Source: Nemopilema nomurai (taxonomy: Eukaryota; Cnidaria; Scyphozoa; Rhizostomeae; Rhizostomatidae). From it: a stretch of 64,000 bases of DNA. How positions within the stretch are numbered: position 1 is the first letter of the stretch; each line of letters opens with the position of its first letter. The notes beneath the pieces are model-generated. The model saw only the letters and a list, made by a program, of their open reading frames with translations, made no database searches and was not told where the DNA came from. Shown here piece by piece: positions 11,648 to 24,368 of the stretch. A program made the position numbers and the translations under genes. The DNA lies in contig ML133410.1 in NCBI GenBank assembly GCA_003864495.1, positions 1,116,001-1,180,000 of the forward strand. Reading direction: 5' to 3'.

Positions 11648-13168
11648 AGCAGAGTTGATGCTTGCTTGTTGAAGAAGCATGTCTCTAAGGTGGAGAACGC
11701 ATACTCCTCTTTGAAAAGCACTTCCTTGAGAACTCTATCTGAATAGCACGAGTTGAGTCCAAGTTTAAAATTTCGCTATATTATGCATCTAGTTTTGTAC
11801 ATTAATTAATACACGTGAATAAGGCCTTCATTAGGAATTAGGAATGACCGTTCTCGCTTTTGTATATTTTCATTATGATTTGCTAATACTCTTGAGTTTT
11901 TTATCATATTAATTTTTACCAGTTTTAATTTGTATCTGTTGACATGGCTTGAGATCTAAGGAACTCTCGGTAAGAGCTTCTTTACTTCGTATACTCCCAT
12001 TCAACAGTAAAGGAAATTTTAAATCGTGTATATCACTTGTTGAAATATCTTTACCAGCAATTGCTATAAGCCATTTGGCTTTAAAAGGTTATTATATTTC
12101 AAGGGTCAACAGAGACGAGTCTCAAATTTACAAAGCTTTTTTCTTTTAGAGAAGGATTCGTGTTTTACCTTATTTTTCTCAGAGATAGATGCCTATGTAA
12201 GTTAATTTTTAGTGCGACACCGTTATTTTGGTAAGATAGCCATCGTCCTTTCATCTTTTTTATATATCTTCTGATGTTATCGATTAGCGTAACTTAATTC
12301 CTGTATTTAATAATCATTAATTCTGTTCTAAGCATTTTCTTTGTAACTAACACATATACACATCACATACACGCACAACACTTTATCTTAATGTTTTGTC
12401 CCCATTTTCATCACATTTGTAGATGGAGTATGATGAGTACTTTATTTAACATATTCACCTATGCTCAAAAGGTTCTAATTTGTGTTTTCCCTCTGCCATA
12501 ACAGTTTATCTCCGGGTGCCTTCTACGGTAGAATTCGGGTGGTCTCTTGCTACAGGCATCCTTTTCGTGAAATTCATTTTCCAATAGCATCAAAATACCA
12601 TAAAGCAATTGTTAAATTAAATATTGTATCTATCTACATCAGAAAATGGAAACTGAATTTATCACAGTAAAGCCCTTCGTACTTTCACTATTTACATGCA
12701 TTGCTTCAAGCGTATTTGGATTGGAAGAAAGGATTCCTGCTCATTGTAGTCATTTTATGGCAAGATGGTGCTTTGGTATTGTGGTTGTGAATTTGATTTC
12801 GCTTTTGTCCTCGAAGTATTCTGTTCCTTTCCTTTTTTAAGCTTAACGTACAAATCTTATGAACAAACAAGATTAAACCAATATTCACCTCTTATTTTGA
12901 GCATTAACCTCACCATTAAAATAAAAATTTAAAACGAATGAATTTTATTGGATGTTGGGGGTCAACAGTCTCTTGATGAAGTCATTTTCAAAATGAGACG
13001 GTCGTCATAACAGCTACTACGTGATCATCAACTTTCACCCAATCAGGATTGATTTCAGTTAGACAGCATGCGTTGCATGATTGCTTGGCTGTAAACCGCC
13101 TTTTGGGAGCTTTGGCGACTAAAGTTTTCTCAGCTGAAGTCCTGATCAACTGAAGCTTTTCTAAGAAG
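11648..13168. other. PLC-delta 3' flank and HSF-type gene 5' flank
   Basis: AT-rich sequence after the PLC-delta stop. It presumably holds the PLC 3' UTR and the promoter and 5' UTR of the next gene. I see no further conserved coding segment; short open frames here lack splice or similarity support. Confidence 0.5.
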
Positions 13169-16038
13169 ATGGTCGATGAACAGAGAAAAAGACCTAGGGA
13201 TTTCTTCGAAGAAGCTCTAATGCGGAAGTCAATTGATTACCTAGCACCACAGGTGAGTTCTTTTCAAAAGTTTTTCATCGAATTTTCTGTTCGAGAACTC
13301 TTATGCTTCCTTCCATTTTTCGATTGAATCTTTCTATTTAAGAAAATGTCAAGCTTTCAGACTCTGGCAATTTAGAAATTAATCTTCTAATGCTATTTCT
13401 AGAGAACCTCTATAAACGACCTGGCTCTGAGAGAGCACCGACGAGTGTTTTTTATATGATTTTACCGTTGGGGAAAATGATGTCTCTAAATAGGCCGCAG
13501 TTTTATCCAAGAAGCAATAATGTGTGTTAATAGTACAAAGCTCTTTGAAAATGAGAGGAATATGTATTAATAACATGCCATAAATTTCATTATTCGTGAT
13601 TAAGTAAGCTTTTTTTCTAGCATCAAGTTCCACTTATTATCCAGCAAAGCTTAACTTTCGAGTCAATCGATGGACAAAATTTCCCCTACAAACTTTGGTT
13701 CATTATAAACAACCCACAATTCGGTGATGTTCTCCACTGGAGTCAAGATGGAATGGCGATTGTCTTTCCTGATGACCGGCTATTTGTTCAGAGAATTTTA
13801 AAGAGAAAAGAGGGAAAGATCTTCAAAACAGAAAGTTTGAAAAGTTTCGTACGACAACTCAATTTGTATGGTTTTAGGAAGGTGATGTCTGATCGATATG
13901 ATGCTGTTGGCCGATCTAAATTCGGCTCCATGTTTGACCACGAATACTTCATAAGAGGACGACCTGACTTGCTAGGTATGCTTGTTCATTTGTTTCAAGG
14001 GCTGTGAAAGCCACTATTTATTTTGAAAAAATGGCTTTCATAGTTACTATCGTATTGTAGTCAATCAACGATTCAATGCATTATTTTTTTGAGATTTTGA
14101 CAGGCGCTAAGCTTATACTTGAAATGTTTTCATAAAATAACTTTTATGAAAGGCGATATCATGACCTTCGGCGTGAAAGAAAATGAAACCAACTTGCTAT
14201 CTAGGTCTAATGATTTCTGATATAGAAGTAAGACTGTTTTATAACTTTTTGTTATCAAACAATTGTAAACAGTGGATGGAAAGTGACCTCGAAAAGTATA
14301 AATCAACCACTCAAACTCATCAGGAAGTCGTCTGTTTTTGGTCAGTTTTTTCTTTTAACTGTGACAAATAGCGTTATTTGTTTGGGTTTGAACAGCAGAA
14401 ATTATTGAACATGACAAACATGAAACTGCATGTTACTCAGCGGGACTTTCTTTTCGTACAAAGCCACTGCAGACACTTGACACGAAGGTGCATTTTAAAG
14501 GAGGCGTATCTCCTAAAATATTGTTTTCAACGTAGTTTTACGTAGTATGAAACCTTTTCATTGCAAAAGTTTGAAAAAACAAAATTGTTTTGACTCCACT
14601 TGCAGACTGTGACGACTTTTCAACGTTTTGGATTTGATTTTCAAAGTTTGATAACATCGATTAGCACAGTGGCCTAATGTCATTTAAGCAAATATAAACG
14701 TTGGGCCTTGCGACGTGATTCAGTTGTTCTCTATCTCCGTTCTCCATTCTCCTACATTGATGGAAAGACGTTCTCCTTCAACATTGTTTATACAGAACTT
14801 TGAACTGACGAAACTTGTAGAATCCATTCTTTAAGGACTCAGCAGCAACCAAATACTGTTTGGATTTTGGCCAAAAGCTTTTGCATTCATGTCCCATCCA
14901 TTGAAAAATGCATTTTCTGCAGCCCCCTGCCCCCCCCCCCCCAAAAAAAAAAATTATTTTTGGTTCCAACGGAACTTTATAAATTCATATATTCTTCCTA
15001 GAATGCGTTAAAAGGCGATGCAACGTAAAGCTTGGCCAGAAAGAGAGCGACCGAACCCCGACAGGCGGCCTCGCAGCGGTGCTCCAGGACAGAGGCAGGG
15101 CCATCGGTTTGCAATCAGGGTTTGACTTCGGGGACAGGGCCCCGAAAAGGCGGCTGCGTTTCTCTCCTGATGGGAAGGAGAATCAAATCAGTCTTACGGG
15201 TGATAACATCCAGAAAATACCAGGAGAAATCACCCCGTCGTCCAGTGGGTATTATCCCTTCTACTCGTTGTACCAAGGCTACCCCGTGACTAGTCAAATG
15301 CTGCAGAGCTCGGAGATGGCCACTCTGTCAGCGATCGAAGATGCAGTGACAATAAAGCAATCCCCTACCGCTGGGAGGGTGCAGGAGGGCAGCCAATCCG
15401 TCGTGACGATACCAAAGAGCGCCATGTTCCCAACACCGAGTCAAAATCGCTCGCGGGAAGCCGCGTGTAGAGCAGATCAGGGCTGTAGGCTAGGGCTGGT
15501 TGACCCGCTGGCTAGCATCTTTTCACCCAACACTCCCTCCGAAATATCGCAAGTGACGGCATCATATCTCACCACCCCCAACTCGCTCAGTGACCCGGCC
15601 ATCTTCACCTCTCCCGGCGCACTCAATTTCTATCCTACTTCGGGTCCAAGTCCGTTGTCCGCTCTTTGCGCGTCCCTGTTCTCCCCCTTCAACGACGGCC
15701 GTGGCGCAATGCACAAGTCGACGCAGACAGCTGGAGAGTCGAAGCCATTGGCGCTTATTTCGCAAGCCGAGGCAATAGCTGCGGTCTCTAATGGATTGGG
15801 TGCAGGGGAAGGTATCAGTGTCAACATGGCCGAAGGCCAAAGCGGGGAGGCAAACTTTTACGTGATGGACGCCTTGACCAGGTTTCACAAGGAGAACATC
15901 ATCAAGGAGAAAGACTTCATGAGCCAATCCTCCAACGAAGACGCGTCTGTTGACGTCACTGGGGTCGACGAAGAACCCTCCTTTTCTAATATCCCATCCC
16001 CCTTGAGTTCCAATCAGGCATCCGCAGGTTCCAGTTAG
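13169..16038 (+). CDS. HSF-type transcription factor (HSFY/HSF5-like DNA-binding domain)
   Basis: Nuclear DNA-binding protein of the heat-shock-factor superfamily. Three exons, 13169-13252, 13621-13975 and 15002-16038, join in phase to give 491 residues. The ATG at 13169 opens MVDEQRKRPRDFFEEAL. Exon 2 carries most of the winged-helix HSF domain: FPYKLWFIINNPQF, then LHWSQDGMAIVFPD, the recognition-helix region SLKSFVRQLNLYGFRKV, and HEYFIRGRPDLL. Exon 3 is one long frame, Ser/Pro/Thr-rich and visibly richer in GC than its surroundings. I see no heptad-repeat trimerisation region like that of HSF1, which fits the divergent HSFY/HSF5 branch. That branch assignment is an inference from domain sequence; a classical heat-shock role should not be assumed. 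Confidence 0.9.
14930..14953. repeat. Poly-C/poly-A tract (about 13 C then 11 A)
   Basis: Homopolymer tract in the last intron of the HSF-type gene, about 50 bases before the acceptor of exon 3. Similar C runs occur at 50151-50163 and near 51404-51413, and a G run near 25469-25478. Lengths of such tracts are error-prone in sequencing. Confidence 0.9.
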
Positions 16039-17648
16039 AAAACTAGGGAAAATTTCTTCAATATAATGAATATTTCATTGAAAATTTATTTTTTCGTCGT
16101 CTTGGCGTCAGTATACGACTCGTCATTGAATGATTAGTAAGATATAACTTCTTCATACTAATGCAATAAGTGAGTAAAAACAGTGATAACCTCTCCTAAA
16201 AGAGACATCTCTTCGTTTTGGCAAATTGAACAGATAATGATTACATTCGAGACCATGAAATGATTTTAGCATATTTAAAATTTAGCCTATGAGTGAGGCT
16301 ATTAAGTATCCGAATTAGAGTGCTTCATCAGACTTCCGTATGTATTTTTACTGTTTGTCTATGCTAAATTGCAAAATATGACCCCAAGTTTGATGAAATA
16401 GGGTCGCTACATTTTTTTCACTTATTTGTTCTTATTTCAAGGAGCTGATAATTCTCAAATCCAATTATTCATAATAACTTTGCCTGCAAAACTGTCTGCA
16501 AATTAGATTTTCAGATTAAAGCTGGACCTGTTAGGTGGAATATTGGTGCCTGAAATTGGGACTGAAAATAATTTGACCTTCCTGCGAATAGTTTTTGAAT
16601 CAATTTTAAGTAACCTGTCTCAATAATTTTAGTTCTACTCCAATACAATTCTTGAGCAATTTTTTCAATTTATGACCATTTTGTTCCAATTTTTTTATTT
16701 ATTCTGTTCAAGTGACTTGCTTATGATGTATGTTTACTATTCTTGAAGACTGTTCGTATATTGTGAGTTTTGCGTAGTTTAGAATTAGAATTTGTCAGAA
16801 TTCAAAAATGTATTTACGGATAGAGGATTGCTTTACTATCTAGACCTCTACCGGCTCTCTGCTTGTCTAAACCTACCCAGGCTGCTTTGCAAGATAATGC
16901 CTGTTTGGAAGGCAGCTTTCTTTTGGCTTAGACCCGCTTGATTCGCTACCATTCTCTCGTTCAAGCTATACTCAAAAACTAGTTTGTGAAAGTCAAGGTT
17001 TTTATTAATTTTCTTTAGGTTGAAAATTTTTACAAGCAGAAAAATGAATCACATCAGAATTTCAACTGGAGAAGAGCTTTTATATTATTTAGTTATTTTG
17101 CGGTTAGAATTTTGAGAAAAAGAAGTTAAATATATTTCATTCTATAGGATCTTCTCTTGACAAAAAAATGACAACATTGATATTCAGTATTAGGAACATA
17201 GAATAGCATTGCCTGTGTTCGAATAGGCCACTTTATCCAAGTAAAGATGCACCTTGGCATGGGCTTGTTGAATTCTGTGGAAATGCACATCGCATCTAGA
17301 ACTCGTTGCCTTGGCCTAACCAAGCAATCACTGAGCACTCGAACAGAGCTGGGATGCGTGGCGAAACTGCGCTTGTGTGCCGCAACTTGACGCACTTTCG
17401 ACGGACAAGCCGGTCTGATTAGCCATGCTCATAGGCTCGATCGCACTTGCAATTCGCTAAAATTCCTAGGAGATGAAGTAATCCCATTGCATTTCCAGGC
17501 GAAGTCAGAAACGGGACTCTATGAAGATTCCGTCGCTTAGATGTGGCTTTTGTTGACTTATTAAGCTTACCGTTGCATCTGTTCCACGTTCGTATGCAAG
17601 TTTTGCCGTTGCAGTGTTGACCTCTCTGGTGTTTTCGTGCAAAAGATC
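16039..17648. other. Intergenic stretch between the HSF-type gene and the LamG-type gene
   Basis: Contains the 3' flank of the HSF-type gene and, nearer 17.2-17.6 kb, somewhat less AT-rich sequence that may be the promoter of the next gene. No coding segment with splice or similarity support was seen. Confidence 0.45.
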
Positions 17649-20600
17649 ATGGCCTGCTTCAAATTGCTGCTCCTTTTTGCTTTGCAGTGGCTACAAGTCG
17701 CAGGTAAGGGATCATCGATCATCCCATTTGCTTTCTTTTGTTACGTTCAATAATAAAGCACCATGTTGTTTGGTAGAGGCCCCCAGTAATATCCAGCAGA
17801 ACCTTCGGGAGGTTTGAAGTCGCTAAGGAGGGTAGAAAAGTTGCCCCTGCGACACAAAAATATGAGACTTTTTCGCATGGTATTTTAGTGAGAAAGCAGT
17901 CGTCTGTGTTATCGAACACTTTCTATTAGCATTACATTTCATGGAGCATTTCTTTTTAAATAACGCTGGATATCTCAAAAGTGTTCAAACAAGGGGAATA
18001 TTCTTTATCATCCTTGACATGGCATACCTGAAATCTTAGTTCGATGTCAATTTGAGTATGAATAACTATTAGACATAAGTTAGCGTCCTCTTCTTTTTAA
18101 ATTATCCTTTCTGAATTAAAGCATTCTCATAGCAAAACACAATTAAGTTTATGGTAAATTTGTTCACGTTCATTCCCCCTGCCAGTTAGTATGATATTTA
18201 ACGATACTAGGAACTGGTGCCCTGTTACAGGGGGTAACCAGCAAATTCTGAGAGAGCGATTGCCTGGAGGAACACCAGTAAGAAACTTAAAAAAAGAAAT
18301 TATTGATTCGCTTCGTTAATCGAAAGAGCAAGGATGATTGCTTTATACTAACAGTTTATGCGATTCAAATACAGCCTGAAACTTACGAGGCACGCATTTC
18401 CAATTTTTCCTAGGCGTCAAGGCCATTATTTCTCCGTCCTACCTATGGCCCCTTCGCTACGTTTACAACAAGAGAGTGCCGGCCGTACCGCCATTGGACA
18501 TCCATGGTGACGTAGTAAACGACGGTGCGAGTCTTCATTTTGATGGCAAGACCACGTGGCTTGACGCAGGAGAATTGACTGGTATGTCCTTAGTTGTACT
18601 TTGCGTAGGCGCAAGGCAAGGAGGAGTGAATTGTTCTGTATTTATTGCTTAAGATGACTAACATTCGGAGGTACTTTAACTGTGGCCCTTCGAGCATTGT
18701 ATTGGGAGAAGGTGTGGGAAAAGAAATGTGGAAGAGACAAGGCTTAGGGACAAGTCATATATCTAGCGACAAAATGACGTGAAACGTCGAAAGAAGAATT
18801 CCTTCCTGTTGCCATATTTTATTGCCTTTGGATTTGTTTTACTGTGTTATAGCAACAGCGACAATAACAACAGCAACAATAGCCAGATCTACAATGTTAA
18901 ATGCTACTATGCTCACTATACAGCTGTTCCTGGTAACATTGCTGTTGTAAATCATGACTTCTTTGCCCTTCTTTGCCAAGTCTTTTTTTCTCGCCCATTT
19001 GAACTACTGATGACAGTTGGCATCTCCCGTTTTCTCCACAGGCAGCTGCATTGGCCAGCCGGACAAGTGTGTCAACGGCCTTTCTGTTGCAATGAGGGTC
19101 AAACTCAACGATAATGCCACTGTGTCCCAGTCACCAGAGTTTCTCTTCGACTCCGGTGGTTTCAATGGTCAAGGTGTCTCTTTGTATCTTAAGGAGGGAG
19201 AATTGTATGGCGAGGTTGCAGACAAGAACAAATTTTGGAGGGTAAGGCCTTTTCATTTGTATATATACGAAAACATTAAATATCAAAATATATATTCCAT
19301 ATTGCATTATATTATATACATATATTGCATTTTAAACTAAAATAAATGTGCTCTGCATCATGGACCAGAACAACAAAGCGTTTTCTCAGATTTGAATCAA
19401 AAGGATTAGAAGGCCATTAATTTTAGTCAACGTTTGGCGTTGGCGTGCTATTGAATCCTTGTACATCTTCTGTCTGCCTCTTCCTAAAAGCTTTGACCAG
19501 GGTTGTGTTTAATCTAAATTTACAAGGAGGGTCTCTTGTACACAAAGTTACAGCAAAACAGTGCCAAAGAAATCAGCAAAATGATCTATTCTGAGGGTTT
19601 AGGAGGGCAGAGCCCCCAGATATCATGGCTTTTGTTTAAGCAAAAATTACTTTAAAAATTTAATAACCTTTGAATAATGCGATTGCAAATGTAGACAGCA
19701 TGATTTGTTGTTTTCTCACATATTTGCATTAAACACATAAACTGCAGAAAATCTGCATCAAAGCAATCTCTGAGTAGCCCAAACCTATTTGGACCATTGC
19801 CAACTGAATTGCTTTGAGAAGGAAGAAAATTAAGAAAGTCTTTGGAGTTAAACGAAGCCCACTGTTCTACATCCAGGTCACCACAAAGCTTCAGAATGGA
19901 AAGTGGCATTTTGTTTTGTTGACATGGTCACCACAAGATGGCGCGTTGCTCTTTGTGGACGGGCCAGTAAGAAGCCAGAACTCACAGCCAATCAGCTTTC
20001 AGTTGAATCCTGTAGCAACAAGTGATCACATCATCATTGGCAAATGCAATGCCGAGATGGGGTCGACATTCGCGGAGTTTTCATCAGATCTGGTGGCTCT
20101 TTTTGACAGTGTGACTCCAGATGGAAAAATATATCTATCCTATTCATATTCAGGTACGTTTCAAATCTGCATGGAACCTTGGTAACATCGAACTTTTGAA
20201 AAGAGATGCAAACGTGGCAGTTCACATATTTCATTGCAATTTCACTTGACTCTATGATCCACCAAAGTCAAAATAGACATATATCATCTATTTTAGGAAC
20301 AGTCAAAATCTGCTCACTAGAAGCAAAATATAACGTAATATAGGCTCAAGGTTTCAAGTTGCCACCTTCATTTAATCGTTGGCAGTGTCACTGAAGGAAA
20401 TCTAATTTCTTGTCTGAGAGGGTTTAATTGCTTGAAATACTTATAGCTGCCGAAGAACATATCTTGGAACGAAATAATGCGTATGTCGGATCATGCCAAT
20501 CCTGCGCTCTTCTCACGATCCTCTCATGTTTTTTATCTTGTCAGCTTCTGGTCATTTTCGAAGTTTACATATTCGCAGGAAAAAGAACTTAAAGTTTGCA

Positions 20601-22815
20601 AAATCCATGGTTCCGCTTTTACTTGCTATTTTAAATAATTTTGCATTAAAAGCCAAAGTTCTTCCTAAATTCAGACAGATTTTTGGTACTATAAATCAGC
20701 ATAGTTTTGTTGACATCTATGAAGTCCTGCTATATTCGTCTTTTTTCATTTTCTAGCGCCAAGTTCTAGAGGAAACATCCGATACGTGAACACAAAATTC
20801 ATTAACACTGCAACCTTCGACTTGATAATATTCCCAGATCGAGGCGAGCACCAAAAGGATGGCTACCAACTCGAGGCACACTCCTCCACACTTCTGGAAT
20901 ATGTTCTACGCGAAGGTCCCCTTCCTGTTGGTATGAACTTTAGGCTTCAGAATAAGGCAAACGGAGAGCAGTTGAAACACAATGGGAGCTACGACTTCCA
21001 TGTACTTTCGTCGGATGATAAGCAGGTTATTAAGCAATACAGGATACTACAAGGTTAGTTACACCTTCCAAATTCGGTCGTGTTTCTTGCTAAAGATACT
21101 ATTTTATTAATTTGCTTGGCAGGTGTCCTTATCCGTTTACGACTTTATCGGGCTGAGACATGAAGAGGAGAAGACAAGTTATTAACAAAGCAGTTTTATG
21201 TTTTTCAATACTGAAGGGGAGCTAAAGTCAAAGTTGGGTTGGAAATTATAACGACGCCGATCGACCAATCTTGAACTTTCCCATTAAATTGAAAATTTCG
21301 GATTTTGCACTAATAGAATTTGAGATGCTCTAGTCATCTTAAACAGTTTATTGTCGTAACTGGCTATAATTTGAATGTAGTTTTACTGTAATTGCCTATA
21401 TTTTGAATGTGATTGGCAGTAATTTGACTATAATTGGCCTTTTTGACAGATGGGACCATATCTTCTTCAACAAGCACATCAGCAGTGTCAATCAACTACC
21501 AAATCAGAACAGCAAATGTTACCGTTGAGCACGTGGGAGTTGGTGGAGGAATGCCCGTCAAGGCGGGAACCTCTTCACCAGAAGATGCCTTGAAAAACAA
21601 CCCCGAAAACCCCGTGGGTGACGATGCAGTCGCCAACAATACCAGCACGAATACCATTGCCCCTAAAGTGGGGACCGGCGTGCAAGGAGCAAACAGTGGT
21701 GCAAATGGCACGCAGCAGCCTCGATTGCAAACGACGACAACAATAGCTCCTACATTGCCCCCACCCCCGTTATATACGACAAAGGCCCCAAATGTGACAG
21801 GAATCAACAAGACAAAAACCACGCCTGCTGTCAAGCCTTCCCAAGAGGAAGGGAATGAGGCGGGAAACCCTGAAATGCCGGATGAGGGTGAGCCCCTGGT
21901 TGGCGCTAATGGAACCAATCCCAAAATTCAACAGGTGAGTGGCATGGATGCTGAACTTGCCGCCTTATTCAACGAGACAGAGCAACCAGGAAACGTGACA
22001 GCTGTCAATAAAACTGCCACAAGTGAACTCAATGTAAGCAGTAACAGGACTTCTAAGGGGATGGGTAACGCTTCTAATGGTTCGTCCGCTGAAGGAAGCC
22101 GTGTGTCGCTAAACAAATCCTCGCCTGAAACTACGATAACGGGAATGAATGCCTTGAGCAATACATCTACCGTTAACAATACAAATGCTAGCACAAATTC
22201 CACCAACACCACTAACACAAGTTCCACCAACACCACTGGCACAGGTTCTACCTCTGGTCCTGATACCACCATCCATGGCAATAATAACACTGCTGAAACC
22301 TCGCATGGGCCTAATACAAGCAAAGATGGCAAGGAAGTAGCCTCGCAGAGCCTGACTCATCTTAATGACGTCAACATGAAGAATAAGGGCGGGAAAGACG
22401 TGGCAACACCGATTTCAAATTCACCAAATCCATGGTTACACGTGGCCAAAGAAACCCAGAACCAACAACAACAACCTATTCTTTGGCAGGGTGGCCAGGG
22501 GGTTTACAACGCGATTCACGATAAAGTAAGGCGGGTGGAGTTGCGAACGTGAAGGATGCTAAGGCTGAAGAACTGGGGCTCGGGGAACGCCCCGTCTGGC
22601 AGTTTATCAATGGACCCCAGAATAACAATCAATTCCTTTCGGCGAATAAGTTCAAGGGTGATGCAAATGCAGTCAGCACGTCTCCATTTAAATTTGCGAA
22701 CACAAAAACACAGGAGGAAGCAACCTCGCTTTACAACCAGAAGAAGGATAGCAAACCGCTGAAACAACAAACCGGATTGACGGAGGATGACGCAACTCTG
22801 TACGATTCATTCTAA
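17649..22815 (+). CDS. Secreted LamG-like, mucin-like glycoprotein (unrecognised family)
   Basis: Exons 17649-17703, 18414-18581, 19042-19241, 19877-20153, 20757-21053 and 21450-22525 join in phase. The start gives a clear signal peptide (MACFKLLLLFALQWLQVA). Residues encoded by exons 2-4 resemble a LamG/pentraxin-type jelly roll: LHFDGKTTWLDAG, then FDSGGFNGQGVSLYLKEGELYG, then NGKWHFVLLTWSPQDGALLFVDG. Exon 5 encodes a globular region I do not recognise. Exon 6 is low complexity, rich in Thr, Ser, Asn and Pro, with more than twenty N-x-S/T sequons. No transmembrane helix is seen, so secretion is likely. The frame of exon 6 stops at 22550-22552. A second frame continues to a stop at 22813-22815 and can be reached by a 77- or 95-base intron from the GTAAGG at 22526, or by a one-base shift. 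Function is unknown; matrix or mucus roles are only guesses. Confidence 0.75.
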
Positions 22816-23375
22816 CATTTTGCTAGCTCAAAACTGACCACTCAAGTGCTTGGTCCAACCAGCCCACGTGGCCATCCACCACGAAGTTGGTCTTGAGACT
22901 GGCCTTTCTTTGGGCACACATGGAGCACAATGGACGATGGGGCAATTGCAATCAATCACATTGAGATATTGGCAATCGCAATCTTTCATACATGTCGGAA
23001 ACGCCGGACAGAAATTTAAATCTTGTTCGTCTATAGTTCATCCCAACTGCAGACATACGTCGCAAGTAAAATTCCCCTTGTATGGTCACTAATATTTAAT
23101 GAATTGCTGATTTCTAAATGAGGACTTGCCCCTCAAGGACTCGGAGAAAGAGAGAAAGTTTTCTTTGGCAGCCTGCAGCTTAATATCGTCACCAAACTTA
23201 AAGAACATTGCTGAATTAAGCAGTGTTGTAATCTATTGTAATCCTTACTCTATTTTTCATTTAACTTACCAGAAATATTTTTTGTGTTCAGTTGCTAGAT
23301 CTCGCAACACAACTCACATACGCCAACGTAAATGTAAAATGTTAAAAGTTTTGTATAATATATAAAAAGTTTGTA

Positions 23376-23390
23376 AATAAAGGAAATAAA
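23376..23390 (+). terminator. Tandem AATAAA polyadenylation signals
   Basis: Two AATAAA hexamers, at 23376-23381 and 23385-23390, lie about 560 bases after the downstream stop of the LamG-type gene on the plus strand, at the end of an AT-rich stretch. They fit as the 3' end of that transcript. Confidence 0.6.
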
Positions 23391-24040
23391 ATATCAGCAC
23401 ATCAAGACGTTAATTTTGCTTTCGACAATAATGACTCGTTTATTTTCCTTCATCTTTGACAATGGAGCGGCCTTGCTGCAATGGTTCCTTGCACTTTGCC
23501 TCTTGGGTATTTTGAGTGAATGCAGAGGACAAGAGAAACGTCAGAAAAGGTTCCCGAAGGACCATTCATAAAAATGCAGCGAAAGCCTAAGAATAATTCA
23601 TTGAGAAAGCTGCAGTGGTTGAAGCTGGTACAGACACCTTTCCTTTTGCTTTGCAAAGCTTCTCTGCAATTTAGAGATGGGACTTTGCCACATTAATTGG
23701 GGAACGGCCAGTTTTTCAAGGTGAGTAGGATGATTTCTTTAGGCTACTAACTTTGTGGCTCTTTCCTCAAACCTGAGAGTATGAAACCGCGTGGCTTGAG
23801 CTAAATGGCTTACATTCAAGGCTTTCTTTCTAGGCCAATAATGTGAATTTTTAAAGCCAAATCGACAAACGATACCTAGTCGACATAGAATATGTTTTTA
23901 GATGGTTTAGCTAGGTGGGGAAGAAATGAGAAACAATGAAGCGAGAATATTTTCTTTGCAGGCAAGTAAAAGTAGGGCTACACTTTAGGCCCTATCAGAC
24001 AAGCAAGGCTACGAGCATTCGACATAACGGACCTTGGCAG

Positions 24041-24046
24041 TTTATT
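24041..24046 (-). terminator. Candidate polyadenylation signal of HAUS3
   Basis: TTTATT on the plus strand, i.e. AATAAA on the minus strand, about 320 bases beyond the HAUS3 stop. It is the nearest canonical hexamer I found downstream of the gene; no cleavage-site evidence is available. Confidence 0.35.
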
Positions 24047-24368
24047 TTCAAATGTTGTATTACATATCAAACTTAAAACAAATTATAGATTCGAGTTTTG
24101 AACAATGGGATCGGAGAATCATTGCAGCGTGAATATACTTCTCACAGAACAGGCTTATTTTTCGGTGGGAAAAGAAAATTATTCAATGTCGAAATCACTA
24201 AAAAGCACATGCCACCAAAATTGATTAGGAAAGTCTAATCTAAGTTCAAAACAGACGTTATTGGCAACAGCTTTTTTCCAGTTCTTTTTCAAACATTTCC
24301 CAGTCAATTTTTAGGAAGACTTTAATAAATATTAAGAAAGCAGAAACATTTGTGAAATGGAAGAGATT

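Noticed and set aside
15562..15927. Minus-strand frame inside HSF exon 3
   Set aside because: Shadow of the GC-rich coding exon; no domain or splice context.
18779..19114. Plus-strand frame overlapping LamG exon 3
   Set aside because: It is in a different frame from the supported, phase-consistent exon and lacks a domain.
21496..22360. Val/Leu-rich minus-strand frames opposite the mucin-like exon
   Set aside because: Complement of Thr/Asn/Ser-rich codons; typical antisense artefact.
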